From the NCBI GenBank assembly GCA_964588705.1, contig CAZPQV010000106.1, forward strand, positions 1 through 5,380: a DNA stretch of 5,380 bases. The letters run 5' to 3'. A model generated the notes under the pieces. The model searched no databases. It was not told where the DNA came from and worked only from the letters and a program-made list of their open reading frames with translations. A program made the position numbers and the translations under genes. Shown one piece after another: positions 1 to 5,380 of this stretch. Source of the stretch: CAZPQV01 sp964588705. Lineage in GTDB: Bacteria > Bacteroidota > Bacteroidia > Flavobacteriales > Weeksellaceae. Numbering within the stretch: the stretch's first letter is position 1; each line of letters opens with the position of its first letter.

Positions 1-23
1 ATTTGTAACGATAAAACAACAAA

Positions 24-1112
24 ATGTATACAGAAATATTAAGAATAATCGAAGGCGGATTAAATAAGGATATAAGGAAGATTAATAATTACTCTCGTAT
101 TCTCGCCGAAAAACTTGAAAAAGACGGGGAACCAAAGTTGGCTAAAATGATTTTTAGAACACTAGAAAACAAGCCTTTGTCAATGGTCGCACTAGATTCA
201 TTAATCTCAACACCTGTAGATCAGGAAAGTAGAATGAATATTGTGGACATACAAATGCCTTCTGAAAATGAAAATGATTTGGTTTTGTCCCCAAATGTTA
301 GTAACAAAGTAGAAGACTTCATCAATCTTTATCAGCATCAAGGAGAATTATTAAAAAACGGACTTGAAATTTCTAATTCTTTATTATTGTATGGAGTCCC
401 TGGAAGCGGAAAGACAACAATTGCAAAATACATTTCTAATAAAACAGGATTGCCGTTAATTACAGCAAGGTTTGATGCTATTGTATCGTCATTATTAGGA
501 AATACATCAAAAAATATTCGAAAAATATTTGAATATGCTGATGAAAAACCATGTATCTTATTTCTGGACGAATTTGACGCTATTGCTAAAGCAAGAGATG
601 ATCAATACGAACTAGGTGAGTTGAAAAGAGTTATAAATAGTCTACTGCAAAATATTGACACGTTTTCGAAATCAAATCTATTAATCGGAGCTACGAATCA
701 TCCTGAATTGTTAGACAAGGCAATTTGGAGAAGATTTAACACTCTCATAGAAGTTGGTTTACCAAATCAAAATGAAATTCAAAAATTGATAGTTATTTTC
801 AGCAAGGAAACTCCTAATGATTTTTTAACTGATGAAAAGAAAATAAATAAATTAATACAAAATTTAGATGGTAAAACGCCATCTTATATTAAAACCTTAT
901 TTAATAATGTTTTAGCCCAAAAGATCATAAAAAACAAGAAACAATTGTATTATGAGGATATTTTACTTGAAATTTTTGAATCAAAAAACAAAGATTATAT
1001 GATTGAAGATATAATTACATTCCTCAATGAAAACGGCGTTTCCCAAGAAAAAATAACACAGATATTAAACATTTCTATTAGACAAGTAAGAAATAATTTA
1101 AAAGTAAAATAA
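24..1112 (+). CDS. ietA: AAA+ ATPase of an IetAS-type ATPase/subtilase module
   Basis: Predicted cytoplasmic AAA+ ATPase that couples ATP hydrolysis to control of the subtilase encoded directly downstream. Visible in the 362-aa protein: a helical N-terminal region (about residues 1-60), Walker A GVPGSGKTT at 124-132 (K130), a pore-loop-like LLG at 157-159, Walker B ILFLDEFD at 178-185 (D182, E183), sensor 1 IGATN at 221-225, and an arginine-finger pair R236-R237 before a helical lid (about 250-320). Residues 327-360 look like a helix-turn-helix tail. There is no signal peptide or membrane segment. ATG at 24 is the first possible start, since an in-frame TAA lies at 12-14; the leader is A-rich without Shine-Dalgarno. 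Its stop overlaps the protease start by one base. In the described IetAS pair the ATPase acts as antitoxin to the protease. That pairing is known for the family; applying it here is inference from gene order and motifs. An AAA ATPase of another subtilase-linked subfamily is possible. Confidence 0.88.
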   Translation: MYTEILRIIEGGLNKDIRKINNYSRILAEKLEKDGEPKLAKMIFRTLENKPLSMVALDSLISTPVDQESRMNIVDIQMPSENENDLVLSPNVSNKVEDFINLYQHQGELLKNGLEISNSLLLYGVPGSGKTTIAKYISNKTGLPLITARFDAIVSSLLGNTSKNIRKIFEYADEKPCILFLDEFDAIAKARDDQYELGELKRVINSLLQNIDTFSKSNLLIGATNHPELLDKAIWRRFNTLIEVGLPNQNEIQKLIVIFSKETPNDFLTDEKKINKLIQNLDGKTPSYIKTLFNNVLAQKIIKNKKQLYYEDILLEIFESKNKDYMIEDIITFLNENGVSQEKITQILNISIRQVRNNLKVK

Positions 1113-3478
1113 TGATGGAAAGGAATTTACCAATAAAGTTTTTTCAGAAGAGAAATAACGATGAAAGAAATACCGAAGGCGGTGGAAGTTCGACACCTCC
1201 TAAATGGTTTGATGAAACTGTTATTCCAAGAAAAGCGGAACATTTTATAGAAACTTTAAATGGAATCTCAGAAGATTTAAAATCAAAACAAAAATCTGGA
1301 AACTACATTCCAAGTGTTGTAAAGCTAACGCTAAATAATGATGCTTTGGCAAAGACATATAGAAAGGAAGTTGCAAACATTTTTAATACTCAAAAGTTAA
1401 ATGTCTTTGGGCTGAACAATAATGACAAAGTATTAGTTAAGATTGAAAATAACGATGAACTATCCAAGATAAGTACTAAAATTGCAGCTGCAAAAAAAAC
1501 CTTAGCAAGTCAAAATTTAAAATTAGGAATCGGTGCAATTGAAGAAATTGAAGAGTTCGAACCGGAAATTGATGTGAATATCGAAGATATCGAAAATGAA
1601 ATCCTCAAAGTTAAATTATTCAATTATGGTGATTCCGAATTAAATATGATGGTGGTTCGCGCTTTTGAAAGATTTTGTAAAGAAAAAGATATTGAATATA
1701 GTAGAACTGTATACTCTGCTGACTTAAATATATTTAAAATCCAAAACATAACTCTAGACGAATTTTATGAATTAAAAGAATTCGACGGTGTTCAGCTGAT
1801 AAGTGAAATGCCGCTCTACTTTGTGACATTAGATGAACTTGATGAAACCGAAGTTATTGAAATTAAGGAACCTGCGGACGGAAAAGAATATCCTATCGTA
1901 GGCGTTTTAGATTCGGGTATTTCTGAAATACCACATCTGAAGCCGTGGTTAGTTGATGAAAAATTTAGTAAATACCATTCCGACGACATTGATAAAGGTC
2001 ACGGAACTGCCGTTTCGGGTGTTATAGTGTACGGTGACGAACTTGAAAACGAAAGGTACACAGGGCTCGAAGGCGCTAAACTTTTTGAAGCAATTGTTTT
2101 TCCAAATACAAAAACGCAGAGCATCAGTGAAGATGAACTTATTGAGAATATTAGAGAAGCAATAAGCACTAATAATCACATAAAAATTTGGAATTTATCT
2201 CTTGGGACTAATAAAGAAGCAGATTTAAGTGAATTTTCTGATTTTGGTAAGGCACTGGATGAAATACAAGACGAAAACAATGTGCTAATTTGTAAATCTG
2301 CAGGAAATTGTGATAATTTCAAAAGAAATGCGCCTAGAAGCAGAATAGCACAGTCTGCAGACTCAATAAGAAGCCTTGTTGTAGGTTCAATTTCAAAAAA
2401 TAAATTAGCTACAGATTTAGCGGAAAAAAATAATTCATCACCTTTTTCTAGAATAGGACCGGGTCCCTCTCATCTTATTAAGCCCGATGTTGCACATATT
2501 GGCGGGAACGCAGGTTTCAATGAAAGAAACCACGTAATAATAAATGGTATTAAAACATTCTCTGCTGACGGAATGACTAAATCAATTGTTGGAACAAGTT
2601 TTTCAACACCAAGAATTACATCTATAGTTGCTGGTATTGACAACGCACTTAACGAGGAATTCAACCCCTTATTGCTAAAAGCATTGACTATACATTCATG
2701 CAAATATCCTGAAGAAATGAAAATTAGTATTGATGAAAAACTAAGACATGTAGGTTATGGAATTCCATCAACAATACAAGATATCATTTTTAATCAACCT
2801 AACGAAATCACACTGATACTGCAAGATGTTATCGAAAAAAGTAGCTTTATTGAAATACTGGATTTTCCTTTTCCGCAATCAATGATAGATGATGATGGAT
2901 ATTTTTATGGTGAAATAACTCTCACTTTGGTTACATCACCAATTTTGGATTCAAATCAAGGATCAGAATACTGTCAATCGAACATTGATGTAATGTTTGG
3001 GACTTATGATGACAAAAGAGATAGGGACACATCAAAAGCAACTGTAATAAATCCAATTGGTCCTGATGGAAACAAAAATCTACTTACACATAGTTTATAT
3101 AGCAAAACTGCTATGAAAGACGCAGAAAATCCATACAACAAAGAAAGAGTTTTGATTGCCTACGGGGATAAGTTTCAGCCAATAAAGAAATGGTCGGTAA
3201 ATCTTGATGAATTCACGCCAACTAATAAAGAAAAATATTTAAAATCTCCCAAAAATTGGTATCTAAAAATTGAAGGACTATTTAGACAAGCAATTGAAAG
3301 CAAATCTGAATTGCAAAGAATTACACCAAGTCAAGAGTTTTGCTTGGTCGTAACTATTAAAGATACAAAAAAGGAAGGCAACATATATAACGAGGTTACT
3401 CAGCTACTAGATAATTTCAATTTTATACATCAAAACGTAAAATTAAAGGAAAACGTTAGAATACAGTTCAGAAATTAA
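1112..3478 (+). CDS. ietS: Cytoplasmic subtilisin-like (S8) serine protease, IetS-type effector
   Basis: Predicted intracellular S8 peptidase, the likely effector of the ATPase-protease pair. The complete catalytic set is present: Asp267 in GVLDSG (264-269), His297 in GHGTAVSG (296-303), oxyanion Asn399 in SAGN (396-399) and nucleophile Ser496 in GTSFSTP (494-500). A G-rich, low-complexity N-terminus (about 20-30) precedes two alpha/beta segments (about 66-130 and 165-240) that resemble inhibitor prodomains. The peptidase domain spans about 260-555, ending near GYGIP (549-552 region), followed by a roughly 230-residue C-terminal domain rich in beta-strand-like segments (for example residues 598-630). 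There is no secretion signal or transmembrane stretch, unlike most subtilases, which fits action inside the cell. Two ATGs sit in tandem (1112 and 1115); the first forms a TAATG overlap with the ATPase gene, implying translational coupling and fixed stoichiometry. Substrate specificity cannot be read from sequence. The family is certain; the toxin/antiphage role is inferred from known IetAS pairs. Confidence 0.9.
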   Translation: MMERNLPIKFFQKRNNDERNTEGGGSSTPPKWFDETVIPRKAEHFIETLNGISEDLKSKQKSGNYIPSVVKLTLNNDALAKTYRKEVANIFNTQKLNVFGLNNNDKVLVKIENNDELSKISTKIAAAKKTLASQNLKLGIGAIEEIEEFEPEIDVNIEDIENEILKVKLFNYGDSELNMMVVRAFERFCKEKDIEYSRTVYSADLNIFKIQNITLDEFYELKEFDGVQLISEMPLYFVTLDELDETEVIEIKEPADGKEYPIVGVLDSGISEIPHLKPWLVDEKFSKYHSDDIDKGHGTAVSGVIVYGDELENERYTGLEGAKLFEAIVFPNTKTQSISEDELIENIREAISTNNHIKIWNLSLGTNKEADLSEFSDFGKALDEIQDENNVLICKSAGNCDNFKRNAPRSRIAQSADSIRSLVVGSISKNKLATDLAEKNNSSPFSRIGPGPSHLIKPDVAHIGGNAGFNERNHVIINGIKTFSADGMTKSIVGTSFSTPRITSIVAGIDNALNEEFNPLLLKALTIHSCKYPEEMKISIDEKLRHVGYGIPSTIQDIIFNQPNEITLILQDVIEKSSFIEILDFPFPQSMIDDDGYFYGEITLTLVTSPILDSNQGSEYCQSNIDVMFGTYDDKRDRDTSKATVINPIGPDGNKNLLTHSLYSKTAMKDAENPYNKERVLIAYGDKFQPIKKWSVNLDEFTPTNKEKYLKSPKNWYLKIEGLFRQAIESKSELQRITPSQEFCLVVTIKDTKKEGNIYNEVTQLLDNFNFIHQNVKLKENVRIQFRN

Positions 3479-3675
3479 AATAAATTGATAGAAATGTAGA
3501 ATCTGAAAAAGGTTAAAACACTAGATAAACTTTGCATTGACTAACCAAAATGATAACCTGGACATCTTATGATACATTTAAAATGCTAGAAAATTAGAAT
3601 ATTTAAAATTACGATTAGCAGAAATACAAAACAAATCCAGAATTTATAACTAGAAATAAATATGAATAAAATAAG
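3479..3675 (+). promoter_or_regulatory. Intergenic leader with weak promoter-like sequence
   Basis: A 197-bp AT-rich gap between the protease stop and the next gene, long enough to carry its own promoter. A TATGAT hexamer at 3568-3573 resembles a sigma70 -10 box, and the overlapping TACATTTA (3573-3580) differs from the Bacteroidota -7 consensus TAnnTTTG at its last base. No convincing -35 or -33 element is correctly spaced: TTGACT at 3537-3542 lies 25 bases upstream of TATGAT, which is too far. No strong terminator hairpin with a T-run follows the protease gene, so read-through from the upstream operon is also possible. The region shows no recognisable RNA gene. Confidence 0.2.
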
Positions 3676-3679
3676 ATGA
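3662..3679 (+). CDS. Possible five-codon leader ORF overlapping the next start
   Basis: An ATG at 3662 opens a five-codon frame encoding MNKIR that ends in TGA at 3677-3679, overlapping the ATG (3676-3678) of the following gene as ATGA. Such an arrangement could deliver ribosomes to the downstream start by termination-reinitiation. In AT-rich DNA a short frame of this kind arises often by chance, and nothing else, such as a ribosome binding site or rare-codon run, supports translation. Confidence 0.15.
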   Translation: MNKIR

Positions 3680-5106
3680 GTAATAATTTACAACATAATA
3701 GCGTACAAAATAATGGGCTGATACAACTAAATCAATTCGAAGACGAAATTAAGAATGCACTAGCTTTTCACTCTCTGCCTGTAAGTAATGTTTTTGTAGA
3801 CGTTAATGAAAGAAGCAAAGTTTTCAATAATTTAAGTTATGTCTTAAATCAAATTTCTAATGAAGAAAAGGTTCAATCACTATACTTGTCAAAATTTATT
3901 GCAAGTACTGCTGTTGGGCTTTTTGATGCATCGTTAAATTATCTGTGGGATGAAACTATCTTACAAATCAGAAAAAGAGTATCACAATATGACATCGAAT
4001 ATTTTTACGACAATGCTGTTTCCGGGGAAAGACGTAAACGAGTAAAGGATGAAAATGATCTTGATAAAATAGATGATTATGATCTTATTAAAGGGGCAAA
4101 AGAAATAGGATTAATTTCTGATTTAGGCTTTAAACATCTTGAATATATTAATTCCATGAGGAATTGGGCTAGTGCTGCACATCCAAACAGCAGTGAAATT
4201 ACAGGTCTGCAATTAATTTCCTGGTTAGAAACCTGCATTAAAGAAGTTATAACTTTACCCATTTCAAATGTTTCCATTAGAATTAAACATTTATTACAAA
4301 ATGTAAAAACTGATACAATCTCTAAAGATAATGCGCAAGAAATTGCTATTTTTACTACTACTCTAACTCAAGAGCAAATAAACAATCTTGCTTCAGGTTT
4401 TTTCGGTATTTATGTGAGGTTAGATACAGATAGTCAAACACATCAAAACATTAATCGTCTATTACCTGAAATCTGGGGAAGAGTTGATGAAGATATTAAG
4501 CAATCTTTTGGATTGAAATACGCACACTTTGCAGCAAATAGCAATCAACATGAAAAAAAACTGGCAAGACAGTTTTTGCAAAAAGTAAATGGAGAAAGCT
4601 ATATTCCTGATGAATTAAGAGCTGTGGAAGTTGACAATACAATTGATAGTTTACTTTCTGCTCACAGGGGTTTCAATAACTTTTATAATGAACCTCCTTT
4701 TGCACGACAGCTTCTAAGAATTTTGGGCGACCCTATGAAAATACCAAAAATTGTTGAAAAAAAGTTAATCTACTCTATTGTTGAAACTTTTTTAACAAAT
4801 GGCAATGGTATTGCAGTAAATGCCAACGAAATTTACATTGATATTTTATCGAAACTGGATGCCCATCAAGCTAGTATCGCTGCCCTTTCTTTTACAGAAA
4901 AATCAATTTCAAGTAGATTACAATTTAGAATTAGTGAAAGGAAATTTAAAGAAATGCTTGAAATAGTTAAGCCAAGTATTACCTCTCCTCCCGTAAATGA
5001 TTTAATCAATTACATTGAAAACAATTATAAAGGACAATTCCAATATCTATTACATGACAAAACTGTAAAAACATCATTAGAAAGTTTAAAAACTCTTCTA
5101 AAATGA
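3676..5106 (+). CDS. Uncharacterised helical protein with a HEPN-like RN-x5-H motif
   Basis: I do not recognise a named family for this 476-aa protein. It looks almost entirely alpha-helical, soluble and cytoplasmic, with no signal peptide or membrane segment. In the N-terminal half, residues 162-169 read RNWASAAH, an R-N-x5-H arrangement (R162, N163, H169) within a helix-rich region (about 50-195). This fits the Rx4-6H signature, with a polar residue after Arg, of HEPN ribonucleases common in toxin-antitoxin and abortive-infection proteins. A basic patch, RRKR at 119-122, precedes it. Residues 215-476 form a second helical region with no motif I can name, perhaps for sensing or oligomerisation. 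ATG 3676 is the first possible start, since an in-frame TAA lies at 3667-3669; the leader is A-rich. It follows the protease gene on the same strand after 197 bp, so it may be a third component or an independent defence neighbour. The coding assignment is strong; HEPN activity is inferred from one motif and helical character. Confidence 0.8.
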   Translation: MSNNLQHNSVQNNGLIQLNQFEDEIKNALAFHSLPVSNVFVDVNERSKVFNNLSYVLNQISNEEKVQSLYLSKFIASTAVGLFDASLNYLWDETILQIRKRVSQYDIEYFYDNAVSGERRKRVKDENDLDKIDDYDLIKGAKEIGLISDLGFKHLEYINSMRNWASAAHPNSSEITGLQLISWLETCIKEVITLPISNVSIRIKHLLQNVKTDTISKDNAQEIAIFTTTLTQEQINNLASGFFGIYVRLDTDSQTHQNINRLLPEIWGRVDEDIKQSFGLKYAHFAANSNQHEKKLARQFLQKVNGESYIPDELRAVEVDNTIDSLLSAHRGFNNFYNEPPFARQLLRILGDPMKIPKIVEKKLIYSIVETFLTNGNGIAVNANEIYIDILSKLDAHQASIAALSFTEKSISSRLQFRISERKFKEMLEIVKPSITSPPVNDLINYIENNYKGQFQYLLHDKTVKTSLESLKTLLK

Positions 5107-5142
5107 TTCAAATGGTAGAAACAAAAAATTATAAAATCAGAC

Positions 5143-5168
5143 GTCCCACTATAGTGAAGGCGACTTTT
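5143..5168 (+). terminator. Imperfect hairpin between convergent genes, possible terminator
   Basis: A 10-base perfect palindrome, CACTATAGTG at 5147-5156, is flanked by GTC (5143-5145) and GAC (5162-5164), which can extend the stem with an internal loop, followed by TTTT at 5165-5168. It lies between the stop of the HEPN-like gene (5106) and the stop of the convergent minus-strand frame (5175-5173), where a shared terminator would be expected. On the other strand an AT-rich stretch with a run of T (complement of 5121-5135) follows at a distance. The stem is short and interrupted, so this is a weak call. Confidence 0.3.
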
Positions 5169-5172
5169 AATA

Positions 5173-5379
5173 TTATCTCTTCCTATTAAAAATTTTTGGT
5201 TCATACTCAATCGAAATTGAAGTCATTTCCTTTTCAAATCTTTGTTGTCCAGCTGTATCAAAAAGCGCAGAATTTTCAACTTTTCTTTCATTTAGATAAT
5301 TGTAATTTGCATTATCCTTCAACTTCATCTCCTTCTCCTCCCTATACCTCTCAACCAATCCTTCCCTAACCTCCGGCAA
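5173..5379 (-). CDS. 3' end of an unidentified convergent gene, cut by the window edge
   Basis: An open frame on the minus strand reads in from the window edge and stops at TAA (5175-5173), giving 68 residues. The product is strongly charged, Arg/Glu/Lys-rich at its start (residues 5-21) and basic at its end (NRKR). I recognise no domain. The first codon inside the window is TTG (5379-5377), and no stop lies upstream in the frame within the window, so this is most likely the C-terminal tail of a longer protein. Alternatively, a 51-residue protein could start at the ATG at 5328-5326, which has a purine-rich GGAGGAGAAGGAG stretch just before it, although the other genes here do not use Shine-Dalgarno sites. 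Base composition differs between its two halves. It converges on the HEPN-like gene and is probably not part of the same operon. Confidence 0.45.
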   Translation of the reverse strand: MPEVREGLVERYREEKEMKLKDNANYNYLNERKVENSALFDTAGQQRFEKEMTSISIEYEPKIFNRKR

Positions 5380-5380
5380 C

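Noticed and set aside
1..23. Promoter for the ATPase-protease operon
   Set aside because: Only 23 bases of upstream sequence are visible, too little to judge.
1949..2703. Two minus-strand open frames of 76 and 77 codons inside the protease gene (1949-2179 and 2470-2703)
   Set aside because: They lie antisense to well-supported S8 catalytic-domain sequence and have no recognisable motif; they are shadows of the real gene.
3510..3559. Inverted repeat AGGTTA (3510-3515) / TAACCT (3554-3559), with an extra TAACC at 3542-3546
   Set aside because: Six-base arms with a 38-base loop in AT-rich DNA are expected by chance, and there is no T-run; not convincing as a terminator or operator.
4077..4277. 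Minus-strand 66-codon open frame inside the HEPN-like gene
   Set aside because: Antisense shadow of the conserved-looking RNWASAAH region, with no start context or motif of its own.
5025..5210. Minus-strand 61-codon open frame across the convergent intergenic region
   Set aside because: Overlaps both the end of the HEPN-like gene and the better minus-strand frame at the edge; composition and content look random.
1..5380. CRISPR array, tRNA/rRNA, insertion sequence or attachment-site repeats
   Set aside because: Reading through both strands showed no regularly spaced repeats, cloverleaf-like segments, transposase motifs or matching direct repeats at the edges.

Overview
This is an AT-rich window of about one third G+C by eye. 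Genes start at ATG behind A-rich leaders with no Shine-Dalgarno-like purine block, and some intergenic sequence resembles Bacteroidota promoters. A low-GC Bacteroidota host (Flavobacterium/Chryseobacterium-like) is the best guess, inferred from style only. No ribosomal, tRNA, core housekeeping or IS gene is visible, and the content looks like an accessory or defence island.

Positions 24-3478 hold a tightly coupled two-gene operon: an AAA+ ATPase (362 aa) and a large cytoplasmic subtilisin-like serine protease (788 aa). The protease ATG overlaps the ATPase stop codon by one base (TAATG). All key motifs of both enzymes are intact. This ATPase-subtilase pair matches the IetA/IetS architecture, first described as a plasmid stability/incompatibility toxin-antitoxin pair on an Agrobacterium Ti plasmid and later found among antiphage defence systems. 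The likely logic is an ATPase that senses or restrains a toxic protease, but the trigger and substrates cannot be read from sequence.

A 197-bp gap (3479-3675) follows. It holds weak promoter-like sequence and a five-codon ORF whose stop overlaps the next start. Then comes a 476-aa protein (3676-5106) of no family I can name with certainty. Its N-terminal helical part carries an RN-x5-H motif (R162/N163/H169) typical of HEPN ribonucleases, so it may be an abortive-infection effector, either a third component of the system or an independent neighbour.

A short intergenic stretch with an imperfect hairpin (5107-5172) separates it from a convergent minus-strand reading frame (5173-5379) that runs off the window edge and is unidentified. 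G+C rises sharply in the last 50 bases, which may mark the edge of the island.

The least described parts are the candidate HEPN protein beside IetAS, the helix-turn-helix tail on the ATPase, and the two prodomain-like modules on the protease.
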